DNA from: Bordetella parapertussis
Lineage (GTDB): Bacteria > Pseudomonadota > Gammaproteobacteria > Burkholderiales > Burkholderiaceae_C
Length of the DNA: 29,036 nucleotides
Assembly: GCA_945882755.1 (NCBI GenBank)
Contig: CAMCWS010000014.1
Coordinates: 1-29,036, forward strand
Reading direction: 5' to 3'
Part shown: positions 1 through 7,658 of the stretch, piece after piece
Layout: every line of letters starts with the position of its first letter
How positions within the stretch are numbered: position 1 is the first letter of the stretch
The notes under the pieces: model-generated
Told to the model about the DNA's origin: nothing
Seen by the model: only the letters and a program-made list of their open reading frames with translations
Databases searched by the model: none
Position numbers and translations under genes: made by a program

Positions 1-2136
1 TTTATCGCCGCCATGGATGAGTTGATTCACATGGCGGGTATCAAAGGTGTGCAAGAAGTGGTGATTGGCATGGCCCACCGCGGTCGCTTGAATGTGCTGG
101 TCAATACCATGGGCAAATTGCCTGCCGATATGTTCGCCGAGTTTGACCACACCGCGCCTGAAGAACTGCCTGCAGGGGACGTGAAATACCACCAAGGCTT
201 TAGCTCGGATGTCTCCACGCCTGGCGGTCCTGTTCACCTGAGCTTGGCGTTCAATCCCTCGCACTTAGAGATCGTCAACCCTGTGGTGGAAGGCTCGGTG
301 CGCTCGCGCATGGACCGCCGTGGCGACCCTAAAGGCAGTCAAGTGCTGCCCGTGTTGGTGCATGGCGACGCCGCTTTCGGTGGCCAAGGCGTGAACCAAG
401 AAACCTTGGCGCTGGCGCAAACCCGTGGCTACTCCACAGGCGGCACGGTGCACATCATCATCAACAACCAAATTGGTTTCACCACCTCTGACCCCCGCGA
501 CATGCGTTCCAGCGTGTTCTGTACCGACATCGTGAAGATGGTGGAAGCGCCGGTGCTGCATGTGAACGGCGACGACCCCGAGGCGGTGGTACTGGCCACC
601 CAGTTGGCGCTGGAATACCGCATGGAATTCCGCCAAGACGTGGTGGTGGACATCACTTGCTTCCGCAAACTGGGTCACAACGAGCAAGACACGCCCAGCC
701 TCACACAGCCCTTGATGTACAAAAAAATCGCGGCCCACCCAGGCACTCGCAAGTTGTACGCCGAGCGTTTGGCTTCCCAAGGTTTGGGGGAGACCTTGGG
801 CGACGATATGGTCAAGGCCTACCGCGCCGCATTGGACGCAGGCAAAAACACCTCGGACCCTGTGTTGACCAATTTCAAAACCAAATTCACTGTGGACTGG
901 TCGCCTTTCTTGGGTAAAAAATGGACCGATGCAGCTGACACTGCGCTGCCGATGACCGAGTGGAAACGCTTGGCCGAACGCATCACCACCATTCCCACCA
1001 CAGTCACACCACACCCTTTGGTGAAAAAGGTCTATGACGACCGCGCTGCCATGGGTCGCGGCGATTTGCCTGTGGACTGGGGCATGGGCGAGCACATGGC
1101 TTTTGCGTCTTTGGTGGCCAGTGGCTTCCCCGTGCGCTTGTCGGGTGAAGACTGCGGACGTGGCACCTTCACCCACCGCCATGCCGTCATTCACGACCAA
1201 AACCGTGAAAAATGGGACACAGGCACCTACATTCCTTTGCAAAACGCCGCTGACAACCAGTCGCCTTTCACCGTCATCGACTCCATCTTGTCTGAAGAGG
1301 CTGTGCTGGGTTTTGAGTACGGCTACGCCTCCAACGACCCCAACACCTTGGTGATTTGGGAAGCGCAGTTTGGCGACTTTGCCAATGGCGCTCAAGTGGT
1401 GATTGACCAGTTCATCGCCTCAGGTGAAGTGAAGTGGGGCCGTGTCAACGGCATCACCCTCATGCTGCCCCATGGTTACGAAGGCCAAGGCCCTGAGCAC
1501 AGCTCGGCCCGTGTGGAGCGCTTCATGCAGTTGGCGGCTGACACCAATATGCAAATCGTGCAGCCCACCACCGCCAGCCAAATTTTCCATGTGCTGCGTC
1601 GCCAAATGGTGCGCAATTTGCGCAAGCCCTTGATCATCTTCACGCCCAAGTCCTTGTTGCGTCACAAAGACGCCACCTCGCCTGTGTCCGAGTTCACCAA
1701 GGGTGGTTTCCAAACCATCATTCCTGAAATCAAGGACATCAAGGCTGACAAGGTGAAACGTGTGGTGGTCTGCAGCGGCAAGGTCTATTACGACTTGTCG
1801 AAAAAACGTGAAGACAACGGCCACGACGACACCGCCTTGCTCCGTTTAGAGCAGCTCTATCCCTTCCCGCACAAGGCCTTTGCCGCCGAGTTGAAAAAAT
1901 ACCCCAACGCCACGGAAGTGGTGTGGTGTCAGGACGAGCCGCAAAACCAAGGCGCTTGGTTCTTTGTGCAGCACTACCTGTTTGAAAACATGGCCACTGG
2001 CCAAAAGCTGGGCTACAGCGGTCGCGCTGCCTCGGCTTCACCCGCAGTGGGCTATTCGCATCTGCACCAAGACCAGCAAAAAGCGCTGGTCGATGGCGCA
2101 TTTGGACGCCTCAAGGGTTTCATATTGACCAAGTAA
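1..2136 (+). CDS. sucA: 2-oxoglutarate dehydrogenase E1 component, 5'-truncated by window edge
   Basis: Thiamine-diphosphate-dependent E1 subunit of the 2-oxoglutarate dehydrogenase complex, which decarboxylates 2-oxoglutarate and passes the succinyl group to the E2 lipoyl arm. The frame is open from base 1 (Phe-Ile-Ala-Ala precede the first ATG at 13), so the gene enters from outside; about 711 residues are present of roughly 950 usual for the family, and the missing part is the N-terminus. Family blocks visible are GMAHRGRLNVLVN, HVNGDDPEAVV followed by RKLGHNEQDTPSLTQPLMY (diphosphate and metal region), and the C-terminal pyrimidine/transketolase part with EFQFGDFANGAQ-like sequence (here EAQFGDFANGAQ) and GYEGQGPEHSSARVERF. 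sucB follows after 60 bp on the same strand, as in the usual sucAB-lpdA operon. Identification is firm. Confidence 0.97.
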   Translation, partial: FIAAMDELIHMAGIKGVQEVVIGMAHRGRLNVLVNTMGKLPADMFAEFDHTAPEELPAGDVKYHQGFSSDVSTPGGPVHLSLAFNPSHLEIVNPVVEGSVRSRMDRRGDPKGSQVLPVLVHGDAAFGGQGVNQETLALAQTRGYSTGGTVHIIINNQIGFTTSDPRDMRSSVFCTDIVKMVEAPVLHVNGDDPEAVVLATQLALEYRMEFRQDVVVDITCFRKLGHNEQDTPSLTQPLMYKKIAAHPGTRKLYAERLASQGLGETLGDDMVKAYRAALDAGKNTSDPVLTNFKTKFTVDWSPFLGKKWTDAADTALPMTEWKRLAERITTIPTTVTPHPLVKKVYDDRAAMGRGDLPVDWGMGEHMAFASLVASGFPVRLSGEDCGRGTFTHRHAVIHDQNREKWDTGTYIPLQNAADNQSPFTVIDSILSEEAVLGFEYGYASNDPNTLVIWEAQFGDFANGAQVVIDQFIASGEVKWGRVNGITLMLPHGYEGQGPEHSSARVERFMQLAADTNMQIVQPTTASQIFHVLRRQMVRNLRKPLIIFTPKSLLRHKDATSPVSEFTKGGFQTIIPEIKDIKADKVKRVVVCSGKVYYDLSKKREDNGHDDTALLRLEQLYPFPHKAFAAELKKYPNATEVVWCQDEPQNQGAWFFVQHYLFENMATGQKLGYSGRAASASPAVGYSHLHQDQQKALVDGAFGRLKGFILTK

Positions 2137-2196
2137 GCCGCTTGCTGCGCCTGTGTCGCTTGCAAGCCCGCCCAACTCATTCAGGAAAAATTCATC

Positions 2197-3453
2197 ATGG
2201 CCATCATTGAAGTCAAAGTACCGCAACTCTCAGAATCCGTGGCGGAAGCCACCTTGTTGCAATGGAAGAAAAAAGTCGGCGACGCTGTTGCCGTTGACGA
2301 AATCTTGATCGACGTAGAGACCGACAAAGTCGTGCTCGAAGTCCCCGCACCCTCGGCAGGTGTGTTGGTGGAAATCATCGCTGCAGATGGTGCCACCGTG
2401 ATGGCTGAGCAACTGATTGCTCGCATCGACACCACCGCCACTGCTTCTGCTGCTGGCCCGGTGGCAGCGGCCAAACCTGCGGCCACCGCCACAACCTCAG
2501 CGCCCGTGGCATCAACGGCAGCCGTGAGTGCCAGCCACGCTGGTGTGGCCATGCCAGCAGCTGCCAAGCTGATGGCAGACAACAACCTGGCGTCGGGTTC
2601 AGTCGCTGGAACTGGCAAAGATGGGCGTGTCACCAAAGGTGATGTGCTGTCTGCAGTCGCCGGTGGTGTGCAGTCCACCGCTGCGGTCATCCCCACGGGT
2701 GTGCCCACAAAGACCTTGCCCCAAGTGGCAGCACCCACGGTTGACTTGGGAGACCGTCCTGAGCAACGCGTGCCCATGACCCGTTTGCGTGCCCGCGTGG
2801 CCGAGCGATTGCTGCAGTCGCAATCGACCAACGCCATCCTCACCACCTTCAATGAAATCAACATGGCGCCGGTCATGGAGATGCGCAAACGTATGCAAGA
2901 GCGTTTCGAAAAAGAACACGGTGTGAAGCTGGGATTCATGAGTTTCTTCGTGAAAGCGGCTGTTCACGCCTTGAAGAAATTCCCTGTCTTGAATGCTTCT
3001 GTGGACGGCAACGACATCGTCTACCACGGCTATTTCGACATCGGCATCGCGGTGGGTTCACCCCGTGGTTTGGTGGTGCCTATTTTGCGCAATGCCGATC
3101 AAATGAGCTTTGCCGACATTGAAAAGAAAATTGCAGAGTTCGGCGTGAAAGCACGTGACGGCAAACTGGGCATGGAAGAAATGACCGGCGGCACTTTCTC
3201 CATCAGCAACGGCGGCACCTTCGGCTCCATGATGTCCACGCCCATCATCAACCCACCCCAGTCGGCGATTTTGGGCGTTCACGCCACCAAAGACCGCGCC
3301 ATGGTGGAAAACGGCCAGGTGGTGGTTCGACCCATGAACTACTTCGCCATGTCGTATGACCACCGCATCATCGACGGTCGCGAGGCAGTGCTCGGCTTGG
3401 TGGCGATGAAAGAAGCGCTGGAAGACCCGGCTCGTTTGTTGTTTGATATTTGA
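2197..3453 (+). CDS. sucB: Dihydrolipoyllysine succinyltransferase, E2 of 2-oxoglutarate dehydrogenase
   Basis: Transfers the succinyl group from E1 to CoA and forms the core of the complex. 418 residues, normal for the family. The N-terminal lipoyl domain (about 1-78) carries the lipoylation lysine K44 in [11 protein letters not shown]. An Ala/Pro/Thr-rich flexible linker (about 79-118) is followed by a peripheral-subunit-binding domain (about 119-153, with DGRVTKGDV). The catalytic domain (about 188-418) ends with [13 protein letters not shown], where H389 and D393 are the active-site pair. The ATG at 2197 is preceded by AGGAA at a good distance. It lies between sucA and lpdA, which assigns it to 2-oxoglutarate rather than pyruvate dehydrogenase. 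Confidence 0.97.
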   Translation: MAIIEVKVPQLSESVAEATLLQWKKKVGDAVAVDEILIDVETDKVVLEVPAPSAGVLVEIIAADGATVMAEQLIARIDTTATASAAGPVAAAKPAATATTSAPVASTAAVSASHAGVAMPAAAKLMADNNLASGSVAGTGKDGRVTKGDVLSAVAGGVQSTAAVIPTGVPTKTLPQVAAPTVDLGDRPEQRVPMTRLRARVAERLLQSQSTNAILTTFNEINMAPVMEMRKRMQERFEKEHGVKLGFMSFFVKAAVHALKKFPVLNASVDGNDIVYHGYFDIGIAVGSPRGLVVPILRNADQMSFADIEKKIAEFGVKARDGKLGMEEMTGGTFSISNGGTFGSMMSTPIINPPQSAILGVHATKDRAMVENGQVVVRPMNYFAMSYDHRIIDGREAVLGLVAMKEALEDPARLLFDI

Positions 3454-3456
3454 GCC

Positions 3457-3642
3457 ATGCCTACCATCTCGATGTTCTACGGCATTTTGGTGTCCATGTA
3501 TTTCATTGACACCGGAGAATTTCCCAAAAACAAGCAGCGTTTGGTGCAAGCTTGGATTGAAATCCATGCCGAGTAATTGATGGCTGACTGGAAGCTCGCC
3601 ATTGAGGGCCGTGAACTATTTAGGATTGATCCACTCAAATGA
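3457..3642 (+). pseudogene. DUF4160 family gene broken by an in-frame stop and an internal deletion
   Basis: Starts 3 bp after the sucB stop. The first 39 codons read MPTISMFYGILVSMYF... then ...KNKQRLVQAWIEIHAE and stop at TAA 3574-3576. In the same frame after that stop the sequence continues LMADWKLAIEGRELFRIDPLK to TGA 3640-3642, which is the usual DUF4160 C-terminus (E-L-x-x-D-W-x-L-A ... IDPL). A single G-to-T change (GAA to TAA) would explain the stop. Compared with family members as I recall them, the central His-containing stretch (the 'PHFH' strand region) is also missing, as if deleted in frame. The old TGA overlaps the ATG of the DUF2442 gene (ATGA), the normal DUF4160-DUF2442 pair arrangement. 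Some DUF4160/DUF2442 pairs are suspected toxin-antitoxin-like modules; function is unproven. Confidence 0.75.
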
Positions 3643-3923
3643 ATTCTTATAAACCTTTGCTCCCGAAAGTAACCAAGGTTCAAGTCCTTGATGATTTTGA
3701 ATTGCTCCTTGAATTCACCGATGGTGTGGTCAAGCGCTTTGATGTCAAACCCTATTTACATTTCCCTGCTTTTGGACGCTTGAAACAAGGTGGCTTGTTT
3801 GCCAAGGCTCATGTTGCCAATGGCACGGTGGTTTGGGATGACAGGCTTGATTTGGCCCCAGAGACTTTGTATCTCAAGGGGCGAGACAGCGTTGAAGTTG
3901 GCGCGGGGCATCAGGTTTCATGA
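3639..3923 (+). CDS. DUF2442 family protein
   Basis: Small protein of 94 residues. The pattern PKVTKVQVLDDFELLLEFTDG, RFDVKPYL, FGRLKQGGLFAKAHV and VVWDDRLDLAPETLYL matches the DUF2442 family (Phe-Asp-Val-x-Pro-Tyr-Leu and the W-D-x-x-x-D-L-xP-E signature). It looks complete. The family is commonly encoded next to DUF4160, as here, where its ATG overlaps the ancestral stop of the broken partner. Its own stop overlaps the ATG of the next small ORF (ATGA at 3920-3923). Since the partner appears inactive, this may be an orphaned remnant of a two-gene module. The biochemical role is unknown. Confidence 0.8.
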   Translation: MNSYKPLLPKVTKVQVLDDFELLLEFTDGVVKRFDVKPYLHFPAFGRLKQGGLFAKAHVANGTVVWDDRLDLAPETLYLKGRDSVEVGAGHQVS

Positions 3924-4105
3924 AGCTTAAATCTTGCCTCATTCCCGCAGAACCATTCTTGGCGGGTGATGTCGCAACAGCAGATTTTTCAGACGCTTAT
4001 GAAGTTAAAAATCCGCAACCTGAATGCAGTGCCTTGGCTATTTGGATTGATAGGGGTTGTTTCTTATTTGATTTTTTGGGATTGAATCATGTCAAAAGTA
4101 TTTGA
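3920..4105 (+). pseudogene. Probable remnant of a DUF2867-like gene
   Basis: 61-codon ORF that overlaps the DUF2442 stop by 4 bp and runs 17 bp into lpdA. Residues 1-46 (with ATADFSDAYEV and SALAIWIDR) resemble the beginning of DUF2867 proteins, which are normally about 150 residues. The tail FLFDFLGLNHV resembles the 'RN-x-x-V-x-x-F-GLK-x-LG' segment that lies further on in that family, with the intervening Trp-containing part missing. I read it as a gene that suffered an internal deletion and lost its C-terminal half where lpdA begins. The family match is from memory and moderate. The alternative is a chance small ORF, but the residue pattern makes that less likely. Confidence 0.45.
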
Positions 4106-5516
4106 TGTCATCGTCATCGGCGCGGGGCCTGGTGGCTACATCGCAGCCATCCGCGCTGCCCAACTGGGTTTCCAAGTCGCTTGCATTGACGAATGGCAAA
4201 ACGCCACTGGCGGCCCTGCACCTGGCGGCACCTGTACCAACGTGGGCTGCATTCCCTCCAAAGCATTGCTGCAGTCCAGTGAACACTTTGACCAAGCCAA
4301 CCACCACTTCGCCGAGCATGGCATCACCGCCACCGGTGTGAAGATGGATGTGGCGCAAATGCTCAAACGCAAAGACACGGTGGTCAAGCAAAACAACGAC
4401 GGCATTTTGTACTTGTTCAAGAAAAACAAGGTCACGTTTTTCCATGGACGGGGCGCTTTCGCCAGCAAGTCCGATGCGGGTTATGAAATCAAAGTGTCTG
4501 GCAAAACCGATGAGTCGCTGACGGCCAAACACATCGTCATCGCCACAGGTTCGAGCGCCCGTGCCTTGCCCGGTACACCGTTTGACGAGGTCAATGTGCT
4601 GTCCAACGACGGTGCATTGCGTGTAGGCGCTGTACCGAAGAAATTGGCGCTCATCGGCTCAGGTGTGATCGGCTTGGAGATGGGTTCTGTCTGGCGTCGT
4701 CTGGGCGCTGACGTGACCATCTTGGAGGGCCTGCCTACATTCCTCGGCGCTGTGGACGAGCAAATCGCCAAGGAAGCCAAGAAGGCGTTTGACAAGCAAG
4801 GTTTGAAGATTGAGCTTGGCGTGAAAGTGGGCGAGATCGTGAACGGCAAAAAAGGCGTCACCGTCAACTACACCAACGCCAAAGGCGAGGCGGTGAAGTT
4901 AGATGCCGACAAGCTGATCATCAGCATTGGCCGTGTGCCCAACACCACGGGTCTGTACCCCGACGCCGTGGGTTTGGCTTTGGACGAACGCGGTGCCATC
5001 GTGGTGGACGCGGACTGCAAAACCAACCTGCCCGGCGTGTGGGCTGTGGGTGACGTGGTGCGTGGCCCCATGCTTGCGCACAAAGCCGAAGAAGAGGGCG
5101 TGGCGGTGGCCGAGCGCATTGCGGGTCAGCACGGTCATGTCAACTTCAACACCATCCCGTGGGTGATTTACACCAGCCCCGAGATCGCTTGGGTGGGCCG
5201 CACCGAGCAGCAACTCAAGGTCGACGGCGTGGCTTACAAAGCGGGCACATTTCCGTTCTTGGCCAATGGCCGTGCCCGCGCCTTGGGTGACACCACCGGC
5301 ATGGTGAAGTTTTTAGCAGACGCCAAGACAGATGAGATCTTGGGCGTTCACATGGTCGGCCCGCAGGTGTCGGAATTGATTTCCGAAGCCGTGGTGGCCA
5401 TGGAATTCAAGGCCAGCGCCGAAGACATTGCCCGGATTTGCCATGCCCACCCGTCTTTGAGCGAGGCCACCAAAGAGGCGGCTCTGGCAGTGGACAAGCG
5501 GACGCTGAATTTTTAA
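4089..5516 (+). CDS. lpdA: Dihydrolipoyl dehydrogenase, E3 component
   Basis: FAD-dependent enzyme that reoxidises the dihydrolipoyl arm of E2 and reduces NAD+. 475 residues, full length. The FAD-binding GAGPGG is at 11-16, the redox-active disulfide C49/C54 in GGTCTNVGCIPSKALL, the NAD-binding GSGVIGLEMG in the middle, the second FAD motif (VWAVGDVV) and the C-terminal catalytic His454-Glu459 in HAHPSLSEATKE. It is the third gene of the 2-oxoglutarate dehydrogenase operon, displaced from sucB by about 630 bp of small-gene remnants. It probably also depends on readthrough transcription from sucA. The ATG at 4089 is supported by the conserved N-terminus MSKVFDVIVIGAGPGGY. Confidence 0.97.
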   Translation: MSKVFDVIVIGAGPGGYIAAIRAAQLGFQVACIDEWQNATGGPAPGGTCTNVGCIPSKALLQSSEHFDQANHHFAEHGITATGVKMDVAQMLKRKDTVVKQNNDGILYLFKKNKVTFFHGRGAFASKSDAGYEIKVSGKTDESLTAKHIVIATGSSARALPGTPFDEVNVLSNDGALRVGAVPKKLALIGSGVIGLEMGSVWRRLGADVTILEGLPTFLGAVDEQIAKEAKKAFDKQGLKIELGVKVGEIVNGKKGVTVNYTNAKGEAVKLDADKLIISIGRVPNTTGLYPDAVGLALDERGAIVVDADCKTNLPGVWAVGDVVRGPMLAHKAEEEGVAVAERIAGQHGHVNFNTIPWVIYTSPEIAWVGRTEQQLKVDGVAYKAGTFPFLANGRARALGDTTGMVKFLADAKTDEILGVHMVGPQVSELISEAVVAMEFKASAEDIARICHAHPSLSEATKEAALAVDKRTLNF

Positions 5517-5532
5517 GGCTATTGCTGGTGCG

Positions 5533-6219
5533 TCAAGCTTTTCGCATGCGTCGATGCTGAAAAAACAAACTGCCCATCGCCAGCAGGATATAGCTCAAGC
5601 AGGCCAACAGATAGATGACAGTTTCTTGGCGCTGGATCTGTGCGTGCTGCATATTGGCGTCGTCCAGCGCTGAACGAGCTTGCGAGAGCAAGCCATCGTT
5701 GCTGGCGCATTGCACAGCGTAATTGCGCATATCGGGGTCGGCGATCAAGTCGTAGCTGAACGACTGGTCTTCCCAGCGCATATCGGCCATCTTCTTTTTG
5801 TACAAATTCACTTTGGCTATTTCTTCCCGAACAATCATGCCATTGGGATAACCCTGTAATACGGCATAGTCCACCATGGCCTGGGCTTCATTGAGCTTGA
5901 GCTTGAGTTGGTCGACATCCGCTTGAACGCGACTGCGTCCATTCAGGTTGTAAGCGCTGAGTTGCTGCTGCAAAGCTTGCACGCCTTCATCGGCCAAATT
6001 GCATTGGCGGGCATTGAGTTGCTGCCAGAGGGTGCGTTCTTCAATGCTGTGTTCGATGTCCAAGCGTTCGCGGTCGCTTTGCGGGTTGTGCGGCATCGCC
6101 CACAGCGTGACCATGGTGATGGCCACGATAAATGCCACTTGCAGCATCAGCCAAAAGGTCCAAGGGTTGATGTGAAAACTTTGAACGCCCACAGGGGCGG
6201 AATGGACATGGGTGTTCAT
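5533..6219 (-). CDS. Two-helix membrane protein with periplasmic coiled coil, unknown function
   Basis: 228 residues, not recognised as a named family. After a short cytoplasmic start there is a membrane helix at about 20-41 (PWTFWLMLQVAFIVAITMVT region). A long, charged, Gln/Leu-rich segment (about 45-195) follows that should be largely helical and partly coiled coil, with two Cys (near RQCNLAD and AVQCASN) that could pair in an oxidising periplasm. A second helix lies at about 200-220 (TVIYLLACLSYILLAMG region) and the tail is short and basic (HRRMRKA). It ends 16 bp from the lpdA stop in convergent orientation, with no visible terminator between them. The gene upstream (6225-6530) is separated by only 5 bp, so the two are probably one transcript. 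Confidence 0.75.
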   Translation of the reverse strand: MNTHVHSAPVGVQSFHINPWTFWLMLQVAFIVAITMVTLWAMPHNPQSDRERLDIEHSIEERTLWQQLNARQCNLADEGVQALQQQLSAYNLNGRSRVQADVDQLKLKLNEAQAMVDYAVLQGYPNGMIVREEIAKVNLYKKKMADMRWEDQSFSYDLIADPDMRNYAVQCASNDGLLSQARSALDDANMQHAQIQRQETVIYLLACLSYILLAMGSLFFQHRRMRKA

Positions 6220-6224
6220 GGGGT

Positions 6225-6530
6225 TTATCTCACCAAAATAGAAGCGGTCATTTGAAGAAAGGGCTGCAAAGCGCTGGCAGGGGTGTAGCCAAAACTGGGC
6301 ACATCGCCAGATTGCAAAGGGTTGACCGTCAAGGAGACCGGCGTGGCTGAGGCATAGCGTGGCACCTCGGCGCTGTCAGCAGGGGGCAAATTGCCGGCCA
6401 AAGCAGACGCCACATAGGCTTTGCAGGGTGTAGATTCAGGCGCATTGGCTGCACAGTAGCGCCAGTGTTCGGCGTGGGCAAAGGGGGTTAACAGGGTCGA
6501 AACGATTATGAAAGCGATCAATCTCAGCAT
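6225..6530 (-). CDS. Small secreted protein, unknown function
   Basis: About 101 residues when started at the ATG at 6530, which puts a standard signal peptide at the N-terminus (MLRLIAFIIVSTLLTPFAHA, cleavage after AHA). An ATG six codons further upstream (6548) exists but would spoil the signal. The mature part begins EHWRYCAANAPESTPCKAY, with two Cys that may form a disulfide, followed by a Pro/Ala/Ser-rich low-complexity stretch. No family is recognised. It directly precedes the two-helix membrane protein gene (5 bp gap) and both may act in the envelope together. Its promoter should lie in the 6531-6703 intergenic region shared with the divergent globin gene. Confidence 0.65.
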   Translation of the reverse strand: MLRLIAFIIVSTLLTPFAHAEHWRYCAANAPESTPCKAYVASALAGNLPPADSAEVPRYASATPVSLTVNPLQSGDVPSFGYTPASALQPFLQMTASILVR

Positions 6531-6566
6531 GTAAATTCCCTTTGCCACCGGTGGGTGACGGTTAAA

Positions 6567-6591
6567 GTCAACGAAATATTGACACTGTCAA
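6567..6591. promoter_or_regulatory. GTCAA/TTGAC inverted-repeat cluster between divergent genes
   Basis: Three half-sites sit in a row: GTCAA (6567-6571), TTGAC (6579-6583) and GTCAA (6587-6591). The last two form a perfect 13-bp palindrome, TTGACACTGTCAA. They lie in the AT-rich region between the divergent small secreted gene and the globin gene. The shape suggests an operator for a dimeric regulator. It is one base short of the FNR/CRP-type TTGAT-N4-ATCAA layout, so I do not call it an FNR box. The first TTGACA could instead serve as a -35 element, but no convincing -10 is found 16-18 bp downstream. Confidence 0.35.
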
Positions 6592-6703
6592 GGGATAAGC
6601 AATTTTCACGCCGTTACAGATTTACATCAAAATCACACATTTAATCAATATATTTGGCAGCTTTCAGATAGCATCTTGTCAATTTTTACAAAATAGGCTC
6701 ATC

Positions 6704-7240
6704 ATGGCATCCAAAGTTTGCAGCAAGTGCGGCGTCGCTTCAGAAGAAGCCAAGCCTTTGAAGTGTTCGAAATGTGGTTCCCGTGATTTTCATGACAGCC
6801 TAGGCTCTGCTTTTGGCAAAAAAGCCAGCACCCCAGAGGCACCCCCAGTTGCAGCCGCGCCTGCACCGACCAAGCCCCCTGAATCTGAAACCTTGTTTGA
6901 CAATTACGGCGGCATACCCACCATTGCCAAAGTGGTCAAAGCTTTTCACGTTGAACTCCTGGCGCGTCATCACCTGGCGGCTTACTTCGAGGGCATTGAC
7001 ATGGAGAACTTGGCCCAGCACACGGTGAAATTCGTAGCCTTTGTCATGGGTAAACCCGCAGAGTTCTACACCGGTAGAGATATGTACACTGCTCATGCCA
7101 AGTTCCATATCAGTGGCATGCACTTTGACGAGGTTGCCGATGTGCTCAAAGATGTGTTGACAGCGGCGGGGATGGCCAAACCGGACATCGCACTCGTCAT
7201 GTTGCGGGTTGAAAGCCTGCGGGAGATGATCATTGCCTAA
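6704..7240 (+). CDS. Zinc-ribbon / group 1 truncated haemoglobin fusion
   Basis: 178 residues. The N-terminal zinc ribbon has C6/C9 (CSKC) and C21/C24 (CSKC). A Pro/Ala-rich linker (about 40-60) leads to a truncated-haemoglobin domain (about 62-178): LFDNYGG-IPTIAKVVKAFHVELL, YFEGIDMENL, FVMGKPAEFYTGRDMYTAHAKFHI. H131 in YTAHAKF aligns with the proximal haem-ligating histidine of group 1 truncated globins such as M. tuberculosis GlbN. By the same by-eye alignment the usual distal TyrB10 is His82 and GlnE11 is Thr108. These changes would alter ligand chemistry and favour sensing or a structural role over NO dioxygenation. The ribbon suggests binding to nucleic acid or a partner protein. The last 8 bp overlap the next gene. 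Confidence 0.85.
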   Translation: MASKVCSKCGVASEEAKPLKCSKCGSRDFHDSLGSAFGKKASTPEAPPVAAAPAPTKPPESETLFDNYGGIPTIAKVVKAFHVELLARHHLAAYFEGIDMENLAQHTVKFVAFVMGKPAEFYTGRDMYTAHAKFHISGMHFDEVADVLKDVLTAAGMAKPDIALVMLRVESLREMIIA

Positions 7241-7658
7241 ACACCTGAGCGAGCCAGCTAGTTTCAAAGAGCTTGCCCAGCTGTACATGGCGCATGAAGC
7301 TGCGCGTTTAAGCCCAGCTGTATTGACTCGCCGAGCAGTGCATTTAAAAGACCACTTATTGCCTTTGTTGGGAGACACCCAGCTGTATGACATCACTGCG
7401 ATGCGTATTCGCCAGTTCACTGACACGCTTGGGCGCAAAGGCTTGTCTCAAGCCCATATTGAACAAGTGATCCTGAGCCTTCGGGTTTGTTTGAAATATG
7501 CGGTGAACAAATGCTGGTTGAATGTGCTGCCGTGGCCCAAGCAACGCGTTCAGGAAGATATGCCCATTACGCTGTCCATGCCGACCCTGAGCGAATATGA
7601 ATTCAAGGGTCTTTACAACGACCTGATCGGCGATATTCGCGGGTCAAGGGCTTTTTAA
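7233..7658 (+). CDS. Stand-alone tyrosine-recombinase core-binding (SAM-like) domain protein
   Basis: 141 residues from a TTG start that overlaps the globin stop by 8 bp, which suggests translational coupling; an ATG at 7287 would cut into the first helix of the domain. Residues 10-108 (SFKELAQLYMAHEAARLSP..., HLLPLLGDTQLYDITAMRIRQF, GLSQAHIEQVILSLRVCLKYAV) match the N-terminal helical DNA-binding domain of phage-type integrases. The protein ends just where the catalytic domain would start (LSEYEFKGLYNDL) and has none of the R-H-R-Y catalytic residues. It may be a truncated integrase remnant or a domesticated DNA-binding protein working with the globin. Its 3' end overlaps the convergent PEBP-like gene by 15 bp. 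Confidence 0.65.
   Translation: MPKHLSEPASFKELAQLYMAHEAARLSPAVLTRRAVHLKDHLLPLLGDTQLYDITAMRIRQFTDTLGRKGLSQAHIEQVILSLRVCLKYAVNKCWLNVLPWPKQRVQEDMPITLSMPTLSEYEFKGLYNDLIGDIRGSRAF

Noticed and set aside
265..1395. Long open frame on the minus strand inside sucA (376 codons)
   Set aside because: It lies fully antisense to a certain gene, its translation is His/Gly/Val-rich without family features, and long antisense frames are common in GC-rich codon-biased genes.
6579..6591. FNR/NnrR box upstream of the globin
   Set aside because: The palindrome is 13 bp with a 3-bp centre, not the 14-bp TTGAT-N4-ATCAA layout, so calling it an FNR-type site is not justified.
7233..7658. Active prophage or integrative element
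   Set aside because: Only the DNA-binding half of an integrase is present, with no att-like direct repeats, tRNA or phage genes nearby.
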